A DNA stretch of 64,000 nt from Leptospiraceae bacterium (GTDB lineage Bacteria > Spirochaetota > Leptospiria > Leptospirales > Leptospiraceae): positions 112,295-176,294 of the forward strand of contig JADJFV010000032.1 of NCBI GenBank assembly GCA_016708435.1, in the 5' to 3' direction. Positions 34,969-43,887 of this stretch are shown one piece after another. The translations under genes were made by a program, and so were the position numbers. How positions within the stretch are numbered: position 1 is the stretch's first letter; each line of letters starts with the position of its first letter. The notes below the pieces were generated by a model. The model saw only the letters and a list, made by a program, of their open reading frames with translations, searched no databases and was not told the DNA's origin.

Positions 34969-35808
34969 ATGAAACAAAAATCTGTTAGTTTAAAAGAAGG
35001 CTATGTAGTCTCGAGAGAATTAGAAGAAGCACTTCTAGTAGCAGAGGTTACAGGTAGACCACTTCTTATCAAAGGCGAACCCGGAACCGGCAAAACGCTG
35101 TTAGCCGAGCATATTTCTAAGACGCGCAATCTTCCCATTTTTAAATGGCATGTTAAGTCTACGAGTCTTGCAAAGGATGGACTTTATTTTTATGATGCAG
35201 TGTCTCGCTTAAATGACTCCCGTTTTAACGAAGGAAAAGATAGAGACAAAGTTCACAATATTGAAAATTACATTCGCATGGGACCACTCGGACTTGCCTT
35301 TGAGTCAAGTGTTCCGTCTATCGTTCTAATCGATGAGATTGATAAAGCAGATATAGAATTTCCCAATGATTTATTGCTTGAACTCGACCAAATGGAATTT
35401 GTAGTCATCGAAACTAACCGAGTTGTAAAAGCAAAACAGCGTCCCCTTACGATTATTACATCAAACAATGAGCGCGAACTTCCAGATGCATTTTTACGTC
35501 GTTGTATATTTCATTATATTGAATTTCCATCAAAAGAACTCATGGAGCAGATAATCCGTGTTCACCTCCCGGACATTGACTCAACTCTCATTCAAACTGC
35601 CATGAAAACATTTTACAAGATTCGCCGTATGGAAGATATGAAGAAAAAACCTTCTACGAGTGAATTACTTGATTGGATTCAAATTCTTCTCTACCAAGGA
35701 GCAAACTTAAATCCAATGGATAAAATTCCATTTCTCGGCGCACTTGTTAAAAACGAAGAAGACTTATTGCAATACGCCGGTCAATTGCATGTTCCGCCTA
35801 AGGAGTAG
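34969..35808 (+). CDS. MoxR-type AAA+ ATPase
   Basis: 279 residues. Walker A GEPGTGKTLL near 37-44, Walker B SIVLIDEIDKAD near 108, sensor 1 TIITSNNERELPDAFLRRC near 162. The pattern is that of MoxR/CoxD-like ATPases, which work as chaperones loading metal cofactors or remodelling a VWA partner. That partner is encoded seven bases downstream. The target enzyme is not in the window. Confidence 0.9.
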   Translation: MKQKSVSLKEGYVVSRELEEALLVAEVTGRPLLIKGEPGTGKTLLAEHISKTRNLPIFKWHVKSTSLAKDGLYFYDAVSRLNDSRFNEGKDRDKVHNIENYIRMGPLGLAFESSVPSIVLIDEIDKADIEFPNDLLLELDQMEFVVIETNRVVKAKQRPLTIITSNNERELPDAFLRRCIFHYIEFPSKELMEQIIRVHLPDIDSTLIQTAMKTFYKIRRMEDMKKKPSTSELLDWIQILLYQGANLNPMDKIPFLGALVKNEEDLLQYAGQLHVPPKE

Positions 35809-35815
35809 CTAATCT

Positions 35816-37021
35816 GTGTTTACCCAATTCTTCTACAGGCTAAAGAATAGAAAAATTCCAGTCTCAACGGCGGAGTTGATTGATTTACTAAAAGCGATTT
35901 CTTATTTCTCTGAGAAGCGTGGCTCGCTTTCGGTGAATGAATTTTACTCTATTTCACGCAATTGCCTCGTCAAAGATGTAAAATACTACGATGACTTTGA
36001 TTTGATCTTTGCAGAAGTCTTTAAGGGGCAAATTGGAGAGACTAACGAGATGAAGCCTCTCATCGAAGAATGGCTCAAAAAAGCAATCGAAAGAGAAATT
36101 CCACAAGAGCAAAAAAACGCCGCAGTTAAACTAGATTACGAAGAAGTTTTAAAAAAATTAAAAGAAAGATTAGAAGAACAAAAAGAGCGCCACGATGGCG
36201 GAAATAAATGGGTCGGCACAAAGGGAACATCAGCCTTCGGTAACTCTGGATTTAACCCCAATGGAGTCAGGGCAGGCGGAGATTCTAGCGGCAAAACAGC
36301 ATTTGACGTAATCGATGAAAGACGATTTAAAGACTACCGCACCGATGAAACTCTCAATGTGAGGCAAATCAAAGTTGCCCTCAAGAAATTACGCTATCTC
36401 AAAAAAGAAGGACGATTGGAATTTTCCATTCAAAAGACAATCGACAAGACCTCCGAGAATGGCGGCGAATTGGAATTAGTCCACGAGAGGTCTCGTAAAA
36501 ATGATTTAAAGCTTTTACTTCTCATGGATGTTGGAGGAAGTATGAGTCCTCATGCTGCTCGTGTGAGTAAACTTTTTAGCGCGAGTCATCAACTCAATCA
36601 CTTCAAAGAATTTCACTATTACTACTTTCATAATATTATTTACGATGCGGTATTTACAGATGCAAGTATGTCTAAGAAAATTTCTATTTCAAAACTCACA
36701 AAAAAATTTCGTCCCGATACAAAAGTGATTTATGTCGGTGATGCTTCCATGCATCCGTATGAGCTTTTTAATAAGACAGGGATGTATGATTATTACGGTT
36801 ATGGATATTTAAAAAACACAAAGCAAGATGTAAAATTAAAAACAGGACTCCAAAGACTTCGTGATCTAACAGAATACTTTCAAGATTCAGTCTGGCTGAA
36901 TCCCGACGATAGACGTTATTGGCATCACGAAACCATTGAGGCTATTTGGGATTTAGTGCCAATGTTTTTTTTGAGCATCGATGGATTACAACGAGCAGTG
37001 AAGAAATTACTCGGCAAATAA
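35816..37021 (+). CDS. VWA-domain protein, CoxE-like
   Basis: 401 residues from a GTG with AAGGAG upstream. The N-terminal 100 residues are helical, 100-165 charged and flexible, and 225-390 form a VWA domain with the MIDAS-like motif LLLMDVGGSMSPHA, here DVGGS instead of DxSxS, and a later VIYVGDASMHPYEL. MoxR plus CoxE-like VWA pairs act together, so this is the partner of the preceding ATPase. The Gly in place of the first MIDAS Ser is a departure that may alter metal binding. Confidence 0.87.
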   Translation: MFTQFFYRLKNRKIPVSTAELIDLLKAISYFSEKRGSLSVNEFYSISRNCLVKDVKYYDDFDLIFAEVFKGQIGETNEMKPLIEEWLKKAIEREIPQEQKNAAVKLDYEEVLKKLKERLEEQKERHDGGNKWVGTKGTSAFGNSGFNPNGVRAGGDSSGKTAFDVIDERRFKDYRTDETLNVRQIKVALKKLRYLKKEGRLEFSIQKTIDKTSENGGELELVHERSRKNDLKLLLLMDVGGSMSPHAARVSKLFSASHQLNHFKEFHYYYFHNIIYDAVFTDASMSKKISISKLTKKFRPDTKVIYVGDASMHPYELFNKTGMYDYYGYGYLKNTKQDVKLKTGLQRLRDLTEYFQDSVWLNPDDRRYWHHETIEAIWDLVPMFFLSIDGLQRAVKKLLGK

Positions 37022-37089
37022 CTAAAAATCATTGACTTGTCTTACTTGAAAAATACTCTCTAATGAAAATCAAATCTAGGAGTGTTTTT

Positions 37090-37355
37090 ATGAAACAATT
37101 TTCCATTTTATTCTTACTCGTTAGCTTTCTACTTTCAACAGGTGTATGGAGTTTCTCAGATTCTCAAATTAAGGAATCCAATCTAAATACTGTAAAAAGA
37201 AAAAAAGAAAAAACCAGATAAAGCCTGCCCCAAAAAAGAAAAAGGAAGAAAAGGCTGAGGAAAAATCCGAAGAAGAGGATGATGAAACAACGAAAGGATT
37301 TGGCGGAAATAAATACAAGTTCGATAAGAATAAAGACGATAAAGGCAACAAATAG
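37090..37355 (+). pseudogene. Small secreted Lys-rich protein, frameshifted
   Basis: The ATG at 37090 follows AGGAG and opens a signal peptide (KQFSILFLLVSFLLSTGVWS). The frame stops early at TAA after a poly-A stretch (37193-37213). The frame one step over continues KPAPKKKKEEKAEEKSEEED and ends GFGGNKYKFDKNKDDKGNK at the TAG that overlaps the next gene's GTG. The total is one base short of a multiple of three, so one A is probably lost in the run. A similar intact protein is encoded at 39215. About 88 residues if repaired; function unknown. Confidence 0.65.
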
Positions 37356-39205
37356 TGTCTATCAAAAAAATAAAAAGGTTTAATATGTTTTTCAAGTTCT
37401 CTATAAACGTTTTTTTTTCTAGTTTGAGAAAGGATAATCCTGTTAAACCTCTCACGGTTTACCAACTTATTTTCCTTTTTCTATTTACGCATAATTCCAT
37501 TTTTCCGCAAAAGACAGTCACAGGGGATGAATCAAATCCGAACGGATTTAAGATTGAGCATTTTGCCATACTAGATGCATCCGAAGATCACTTTGATATG
37601 GCAATCTCTGGGAGAGATGAAGAAGAGCTTTGTCGTATTATTAAAGGCTTAGATAAACAAAATAGTTTTAAGATTAAAATCGGAGGAGTCAAAACAGAAA
37701 TTTTTAAAGGAAGTCTGTACACTGGGGTAGAGTCAACCGTTCAGGGATTTTATTTTAATGCCTATGCCACTATACCACCTAACGCACAAACAAAGCTTGA
37801 ATTGTTTCTTTATAAGAATGGTAAAGAAGAAAAACTAGATGAGGCTACTGTCATTATACCAGCTACATCAGGTCAAGACAAACAACCTAGCATTACGAAA
37901 TTAAAACCAAGTGGAGGTGTTGTAGGTGATACGATTGTAATCGTAGGAAAAAACTTTGGAAGAGACATTGATAAAATTGACATATATTTACATGACCCAT
38001 CTCTCGATGAAAAGAAAGCTTTTAATGTAACTAAAGCTGATTCCTCTGAATCCAAAGAGGTAAAACCATGTCTCGAAACTTATGTAGAAGATGTAAAAAT
38101 GCCTTCCCAATACAATACGATGCTTACAAAACTCTCACCGGCGACTCTCTCCCAACCGGATGCTAAGACAGGCTTACAAGAATTATCCTTTAGCATTCCT
38201 GAAAACATGGATAAGTTTGCAAATGAGAATTTTATTCGAAGAAATTTAAAAATCCGAATCAATGTAAATGGACGTAATAGCCATTTCGCGACAATTACTT
38301 TGCTTCCAGAAAATTGGAATGTAAAAATCCTTCTGTTTACTCTTTTTACAACTCTTGCTACGCTTGGTTTAGTTTCCCTCATTCTAGGTAGATGGAATAT
38401 AATTCCCAATATACTTTTAGATGTAGAGACTAACACTTATAGCCTCTCGCGCTTCCAAGCCTTTGCATGGACAATCGTTCTACTTGGAAGTTATTTTTAT
38501 ATTGCTATCTGTACTGGTTTAGTTTTGCGAGATGGAATTATTCCTGACTTCAATCCATCACTCATCGGGTTAATGAGTATTAGCTACACTGGTCTTATTT
38601 CCTCCCACTTTCTAGGAAAGAAAAATCCAAAGAATGAAATCACAGACCAACCTCCCGAACTAAGTAATTTATTTTCCTCCGGCGGTATAGTAGATATTTC
38701 AAGACTACAGCTTTTGTTTTTTACGCTCGTTGCCATCGCGGTTTACATCTATAATCTGGCAATTGACAATACGCTAAACGGGCTTCCTGATATTCCACCA
38801 ACTCTTCACGGGCTACTCCTGACTAGCCAGGGAAGTTATATTGGGGGAAAACTTTTTGGTGATAAGATAGCGGTGAATCGAATTTTTCCTAACATATTTA
38901 GCCTAACTGATAAAGAAGTCGAATTTAACATGGTCGGCGGTGGATTCGTCGATGGAATCAAAGTCATGCTAGAAGGTTCTGACAAACCACCAGTGACCGC
39001 AATATTCTCAAGTCCATCTAGCATTAGCTGCAAGCTACACACAGACGAAATTCCAGGACTAAAAAATCTAATTCTCATTCCCCCTTCCGGCACTAGCATT
39101 ACGCTAAAAAGAGTTCTCGAATTTACGCAAGACATTCCAATGAGTATCGAAGACTCGGATAAAAATGAAACGGATTCAAAACCAAAGAAAAAATCAAAAA
39201 CGTAA
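37355..39205 (+). CDS. IPT/TIG-domain membrane protein, paralogue 1
   Basis: Up to 616 residues from a GTG overlapping the previous stop; an ATG at 37385 with AAAGG upstream is an alternative start. A signal or anchor segment is followed by a beta domain (about 60-170) and an IPT/TIG domain (ITKLKPSGGVVGDTIVIVGK near 185). Then come four membrane helices (about 325-490) with SLSRFQAFAWTIVLLGSYFY and PSLIGLMSISYTGLISSHF, and a second IPT-like domain (about 520-590). It is paralogous to the gene at 39465. The SLSRFQ-W and LMSISY motifs recur in uncharacterised bacterial proteins. Function unknown; perhaps a membrane scaffold or receptor. Confidence 0.75.
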   Translation: MSIKKIKRFNMFFKFSINVFFSSLRKDNPVKPLTVYQLIFLFLFTHNSIFPQKTVTGDESNPNGFKIEHFAILDASEDHFDMAISGRDEEELCRIIKGLDKQNSFKIKIGGVKTEIFKGSLYTGVESTVQGFYFNAYATIPPNAQTKLELFLYKNGKEEKLDEATVIIPATSGQDKQPSITKLKPSGGVVGDTIVIVGKNFGRDIDKIDIYLHDPSLDEKKAFNVTKADSSESKEVKPCLETYVEDVKMPSQYNTMLTKLSPATLSQPDAKTGLQELSFSIPENMDKFANENFIRRNLKIRINVNGRNSHFATITLLPENWNVKILLFTLFTTLATLGLVSLILGRWNIIPNILLDVETNTYSLSRFQAFAWTIVLLGSYFYIAICTGLVLRDGIIPDFNPSLIGLMSISYTGLISSHFLGKKNPKNEITDQPPELSNLFSSGGIVDISRLQLLFFTLVAIAVYIYNLAIDNTLNGLPDIPPTLHGLLLTSQGSYIGGKLFGDKIAVNRIFPNIFSLTDKEVEFNMVGGGFVDGIKVMLEGSDKPPVTAIFSSPSSISCKLHTDEIPGLKNLILIPPSGTSITLKRVLEFTQDIPMSIEDSDKNETDSKPKKKSKT

Positions 39206-39214
39206 GGAGTTTAC

Positions 39215-39484
39215 ATGAAAACGAAACTGATTATTTTACCATTGTGCATTTTTTTTCTAAATGCATCCCTATTTGCCTTTAACCGCATAGCAGAGGAAGA
39301 ATCAATTCCAATGCAAAAAACGAAAGAGAATAAAAAGAAGTCAGAGGCAGATAATAAAGATGTTAAAGATACTGATTCTGACACAAACGATAAATCTTTA
39401 AAAGATAAAATCAAAGAAAAAATCAAAGAAAAAACAAAAAAAGATAAAAAGGAAGGGGGACGGTTTGGAGACAAAAGGTTTTAA
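39215..39484 (+). CDS. Small secreted Lys/Glu-rich protein
   Basis: 89 residues. AAGGAG precedes the ATG; the signal peptide is MKTKLIILPLCIFFLNASLF. The mature part is highly charged, with a DKSLKDKIKEKIKEKTKKDK repeat-like stretch, and ends GGRFGDKRF. It resembles the frameshifted gene at 37090 in length, signal peptide, charge and Gly-Phe-Gly ending, and like it precedes an IPT membrane protein, which it overlaps by 20 bases. Probably binds or neutralises something acidic near that protein. No known family. Confidence 0.6.
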   Translation: MKTKLIILPLCIFFLNASLFAFNRIAEEESIPMQKTKENKKKSEADNKDVKDTDSDTNDKSLKDKIKEKIKEKTKKDKKEGGRFGDKRF

Positions 39485-41192
39485 ATTTACGAAATACATC
39501 TATCTATATCTAGCCTGTGTCTTTCTACCAGCGATTGCATTTGCCCAAACCAAAACAGAAGTAAATGCAGTTAATTCTGAGTATTCCATTGAGTATATAG
39601 ACTCTCTTGATTTATCTAAGGGCGACTATCGCATGGCTATTCGAGGGGATAATCCTGATAAGATGCTAGAAATTCTAAAAGGAAGAACTGATTCAGATTT
39701 TCATGTAGAAATTGCAGGAGTAAAAACGCAAATCTATCCAGGCTCTGTTTACCAAGAACGAAAAAATCTTGTCGAGTTTTACTTAAATGCTTACGACAAA
39801 ATTCCCTCCGGGAAAGTGCAAGTAAAACTTTTCTTTAGTGAACCCTCTAAGAAAAATAGACTCTTAGATGAAACTCTTTTTCCAATGCCCGAAAATTTCG
39901 AGGAAGACAAACAGCCGTTAATCACTGGACTTTCTCCAATGGGGGGAGTTATCGGGGACACGATTACAATGTCTGGAAAAAATTTTGGTTCGAATGTAGA
40001 TAAAATTGATATTTATTTTTATGATTTAGATGATAACACAATTGATATGGAATTGCCAGCCGATCTAGACGTTAGTGACTATCAACCAATCGAATACATG
40101 CAGATGAGAGCCAAGACTTCTCCATTTTATATTTCTACAACTCTCGATGGAGTGCAACATGTAAATTTTACTATTCCAACGACACCGTATTTAAAAGAAC
40201 TTGCTGACAAAGCTTTTTTTCGTAAAAGTATTCGACTTAAAGTTTTCGTTGATGGCAGACCGAGTTCTTTTATGAAAGTGACGATCCTTCCTAAGAACTG
40301 GAATAAGAAAGTAATCGCACTGGCAATCGTAGTTACAGTTATAGGTCTTGCTTTTATTTCCCTTCTCATCGGCAAATGGAACTTTGTCCCTTATGTGCTG
40401 CTAGATAAAAATACAAATACTTATAGCCTCTCTCGTTTTCAAGCTTTCACGTGGACTGTAGTATTGACGGGAAGCTATTTTTATATTGCAATTGCGTTTG
40501 GAATTCTTTTACAAAATGGGAAAATTCCAGAGTTCAATCCATCTCTCGTCGGGTTAATGAGTATTAGCTATACGGGGTTCATAGCCTCTCATTTTTTAAA
40601 TAAAAAAAATCCGAAGAATGCGATATCTGATACTCCGCCCGCACTCAGCGACTTATTCATGGAGAATGGGGTAATAGATATTACTCGCTTACAGCTTTTA
40701 TTGTTCACAGTCGTTGCTGTAGTCGTGTATCTTTACAATCTTTATTTAAACAACACCCTCAATGGATTACCTGATATTCCGGCTACACTTCATGGACTTC
40801 TGGTATCTAGCCAAACTGGTTACATCGGTGGAAAGGTGTTCGGTGATAAGATAGCGGTTAATAGAATTCTTCCCCGAAAAATTTCCATTTCCGAGAAAGT
40901 AATTGATTTGCACTTGATTGGTGCTGGTTTCGTCGATGGAATGAAATTAATGATAGAAGGTTCCCATTCCGATCCAGTTCTCGTTCAGTATTCAAGCCCT
41001 TCCACTATCAGTTGCTCTGTTCCAATGGAACAAGAAATTGGCAATAAGAATCTTGTCATTATCCCTCCCTCTGGATCCACAATGGTTATACCAAATGCTA
41101 TTGAAATTGTAGAAGGAACTGTAGCGGCTACAGAAGATTTGCCACCAGAGCCAGAAGTCGTAGCGAATGGCAATAAGAAAAAGAAAAATTAA
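39465..41192 (+). CDS. IPT/TIG-domain membrane protein, paralogue 2
   Basis: 575 residues from a TTG with GGAAGGGGGA upstream. Signal peptide (to about 24, ending AFAQ), N-terminal beta domain, IPT/TIG domain (ITGLSPMGGVIGDTITMSGK near 155), four membrane helices (about 280-460) with the same SLSRFQAFTWTVVLTGSYFY and LMSISYTGFIASHF motifs, then a C-terminal IPT-like domain (LIGAGFVDGMKLMIEG). It matches the gene at 37355 along its whole length, so the small-plus-large gene pair was duplicated in tandem. The start codon is rare, and translation is likely coupled to the small gene. Confidence 0.75.
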   Translation: METKGFKFTKYIYLYLACVFLPAIAFAQTKTEVNAVNSEYSIEYIDSLDLSKGDYRMAIRGDNPDKMLEILKGRTDSDFHVEIAGVKTQIYPGSVYQERKNLVEFYLNAYDKIPSGKVQVKLFFSEPSKKNRLLDETLFPMPENFEEDKQPLITGLSPMGGVIGDTITMSGKNFGSNVDKIDIYFYDLDDNTIDMELPADLDVSDYQPIEYMQMRAKTSPFYISTTLDGVQHVNFTIPTTPYLKELADKAFFRKSIRLKVFVDGRPSSFMKVTILPKNWNKKVIALAIVVTVIGLAFISLLIGKWNFVPYVLLDKNTNTYSLSRFQAFTWTVVLTGSYFYIAIAFGILLQNGKIPEFNPSLVGLMSISYTGFIASHFLNKKNPKNAISDTPPALSDLFMENGVIDITRLQLLLFTVVAVVVYLYNLYLNNTLNGLPDIPATLHGLLVSSQTGYIGGKVFGDKIAVNRILPRKISISEKVIDLHLIGAGFVDGMKLMIEGSHSDPVLVQYSSPSTISCSVPMEQEIGNKNLVIIPPSGSTMVIPNAIEIVEGTVAATEDLPPEPEVVANGNKKKKN

Positions 41193-41224
41193 ATGAAATT
41201 TGTATTAGATTTACAGGAATAAGA

Positions 41225-42913
41225 ATGAGTAAAAGCAACGAAGAATGGGGAAGTAGAATTGGAATTATTTTAGTAGTCGCCAGTGGAGCCATTGGGCTTG
41301 GGAATTTTTTACGATTTCCGGGACAGGCTGCCAAATTTGGCGGAGGAGCTTTCATGGTTCCTTATATCATAAGTTTTCTGATACTAGGAATTCCTGTTTG
41401 TCTTTCAGAATGGATCATGGGCAGGATGGGCGGCAAACACGGACATAGCGCTCCAAATATTTTCAAGAATTACATGAGCGGAATTCCTTTACAGGTTACT
41501 AGTGCTATTGCGCTCATCATTCCCATTATGATTTACACATATTATGTATTCATCGAAGCATGGTGTCTTGCGTATGCCGTTGATTTTATAACTGGCTCAA
41601 TAAATCTTCATCCTCCTCACACACTTGCTTCTTCAAGTAGCGAGGCATTGATAGAGACTTCAAAAGAGCATTTTAATTCTCTGACCGGCACAAAGGCAAA
41701 CGGAGCTTCTTTCGAAAGTAAGATAGTCTACTATGTATTAGCCTGTTATGCGATGAATTTCTTTTTGGTTTATAGGGGAATTGCAAAAGGATTAGAAGCA
41801 TTTGCAAAAATGGCAGTTCCTATCTTATTAATTTCTGCATTCATTATTTTGGGAAAAGTTCTTTCGCTCGATAATATTTCTGTTGGACTTGGAAGAATGT
41901 GGAATCCTGATTGGTCAGCACTTTTGAAAGGTGAAGTATGGATAGCCGCAGCCGGACAAATTTTCTTTTCGCTTTCCGTTGGATTTGGAATTGTTCTTAC
42001 ACTTGCTAGCTATTTAAAAGATAAAGACGATGTGCAGTTATCGGGATTATCCGCAGCCTCTCTCAATGAATTTGTCGAAGTTGTCTTCGGTGGACTCATT
42101 ACAATTCCTGTTGGATTTCTATTTTTAGGAGCTAGTGTAGTTTCCTTCGGAACATTCGGTATGGGTTTCGTTGCATTACCCGCAATTTTTTCTCAAATGC
42201 AAGGAGGGCAGTTCTTTGGTGCCATTTGGTTTTTCATTTTGTTCATCGCTGCTTTGACATCAAGCGTAACGATGGTGCAACCCGGAATTACATTTCTTGA
42301 AGAGGGATTTCACTTCAAAAGAAAAGAATCAATTCCTATCCTGTTTGCCTTTACCCTCTCGATTACTCTTTTAATTGTATACTTCAATAAAAATCTTGCA
42401 GCACTCGATCATACAGATTTTTGGATTGGAACTTTTTTAATTTATGTTCTAGCCACTATTCAAATTCTAATTTACGGATGGAAAATTGGAACCAAGGAAG
42501 CTAGACTAGAAGGGGCTAAGGGCGCGTTAATCCCTCTTCCTCCGGGATTTGACTTTATCATAAAATACATTACACCTGGTTTTTTGTTAATCATTTTCAC
42601 AGCGTTTGTTTTAAGTGAAGATGGACTTATGAATTCATTTAACAAAATGAGTGAAAGCTATATGCTCACCAAAGTTTCCGCTACTCTAACAGCAGAAGAT
42701 GCAATAAACCAAGCAAAAGTAGCGCGAGGTGTCTTCGTGGGGATAATCAGTATTTTTCTCTTCTTTGTTTTTTTGGTAAAATTAAGTCTTAAAAAAATAA
42801 GGAGATATAGTATGAATTCAGAGGGAATGCTCATCATGATTATTTCGATCTCACTTGTGACTGGACTTGCAGCGTTTTGCGTATTGAAAATAATGCAAGG
42901 ACATGGAAAATAG
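41225..42913 (+). CDS. Sodium:neurotransmitter symporter (SNF) family transporter
   Basis: 562 residues with about twelve membrane helices. The first helix reads AIGLGNFLRFPGQAAKFGGGAF, the sodium and substrate site signature of the SNF/LeuT family; helix 6 has AGQIFFSLSVGFGI. An extra extracellular loop of about 50 residues follows helix 3. Bacterial members carry amino acids or related compounds. The choline oxidation genes downstream suggest an osmolyte such as betaine or proline (inference). AGGA precedes the ATG. Confidence 0.92.
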   Translation: MSKSNEEWGSRIGIILVVASGAIGLGNFLRFPGQAAKFGGGAFMVPYIISFLILGIPVCLSEWIMGRMGGKHGHSAPNIFKNYMSGIPLQVTSAIALIIPIMIYTYYVFIEAWCLAYAVDFITGSINLHPPHTLASSSSEALIETSKEHFNSLTGTKANGASFESKIVYYVLACYAMNFFLVYRGIAKGLEAFAKMAVPILLISAFIILGKVLSLDNISVGLGRMWNPDWSALLKGEVWIAAAGQIFFSLSVGFGIVLTLASYLKDKDDVQLSGLSAASLNEFVEVVFGGLITIPVGFLFLGASVVSFGTFGMGFVALPAIFSQMQGGQFFGAIWFFILFIAALTSSVTMVQPGITFLEEGFHFKRKESIPILFAFTLSITLLIVYFNKNLAALDHTDFWIGTFLIYVLATIQILIYGWKIGTKEARLEGAKGALIPLPPGFDFIIKYITPGFLLIIFTAFVLSEDGLMNSFNKMSESYMLTKVSATLTAEDAINQAKVARGVFVGIISIFLFFVFLVKLSLKKIRRYSMNSEGMLIMIISISLVTGLAAFCVLKIMQGHGK

Positions 42914-42951
42914 TTGGACTAAATTTCCTGCCAATTATTTTCTTATCAAAT

Positions 42952-43887
42952 ATGACAAACTTAAGAGCCAAAGGTTTTTTTCATCTAAGTCTTGTATATC
43001 TCATCTGGGGAAGCACATTTCTAGGTATAAGGTTCGCCGTCAGAGGAGAAGGAGGCTTTCCGCCCTATACACTGGCTGCGATTCGCGTTGGGATCGCGGG
43101 ACTGATTATGTTTCTAATTTCTATTCTTTCAGGAAAATCTTTAAGCGTTAGTCGCTCTACCCTACTTCATCTAGTAATGACTGGGCTTTTACTCTGGGTG
43201 GGTGGTCATGCGTGGGTGATCTGGGGAGCACAAAAGGCAGATTCCGGTTATGCAGCACTTCTTTTTGGAGCAACTCCTCTCTGGGCTGTTCTATTTGAAT
43301 TTTTAATTCATAAAAAATCTTTAAACTTTCTTTCCATTGTTTCTGTTGTATTGGGATTTACGGGCATTATTTGCTTGTCTGTTCCGGGTCTTCTTGATAA
43401 GAACAATTCTGGCAATGCACCTGACTTACTTACCTTTCTTGCTTTGTCCTTGGCTCCCGCTTCCTGGGCACTTGGCTCTGTATTGCAAGGAGACAAATTA
43501 AAGGAAATTCCAGCTCTAGTAAGTGCGGGTTACCAGCAGTTATTCGCTGCCGTTGGTTGTGGGTTACTTGCCCTATTATTTTCAGAGCCAATCCCTCATC
43601 CTTCTAACGAAGCTTTATTTGGGCTAAGCTATATTACCCTCTTAGGTTCAGTTGTTGCATTTTACTCTTTTACTCGCGCTTTACAACTATTACCTTCTTC
43701 TATCGTAATGAGTTTTGCCTATGTAAACCCGGTCATTGCTGTAATTCTAGGCTTTTTTTGGGCGGGAGAGCAAATTACTCTTTGGAGTCTTGCGGGAATG
43801 TTTTTTATAATCACTGGTGTCATTATACTATTACAAGCGGATAAGAATCATTTGGCAGATAAGGAACTAGAACATGGGAATATTTAA
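42952..43887 (+). CDS. EamA-family (RhaT/DMT) transporter
   Basis: 311 residues from the ATG at 42952; the frame is open to a TTG at 42877 but that extension overlaps the SNF gene and has no useful signal. Ten hydrophobic helices in two EamA repeats; YLIWGSTFLGIRFAVRGEGGFPPYTLAAIRV is the usual N-terminal motif (Gly-Ser-Thr-Phe and the Pro-Pro-hinge). The second repeat shows ITLLGSVVAFYSFTRALQLL. Substrate unknown. It overlaps betB by 14 bases, placing it in the betaine operon. Confidence 0.85.
   Translation: MTNLRAKGFFHLSLVYLIWGSTFLGIRFAVRGEGGFPPYTLAAIRVGIAGLIMFLISILSGKSLSVSRSTLLHLVMTGLLLWVGGHAWVIWGAQKADSGYAALLFGATPLWAVLFEFLIHKKSLNFLSIVSVVLGFTGIICLSVPGLLDKNNSGNAPDLLTFLALSLAPASWALGSVLQGDKLKEIPALVSAGYQQLFAAVGCGLLALLFSEPIPHPSNEALFGLSYITLLGSVVAFYSFTRALQLLPSSIVMSFAYVNPVIAVILGFFWAGEQITLWSLAGMFFIITGVIILLQADKNHLADKELEHGNI

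Noticed and set aside
42877..42951. Upstream TTG extension of the EamA transporter
   Set aside because: It overlaps the SNF gene and adds residues before a typical EamA N-terminus.
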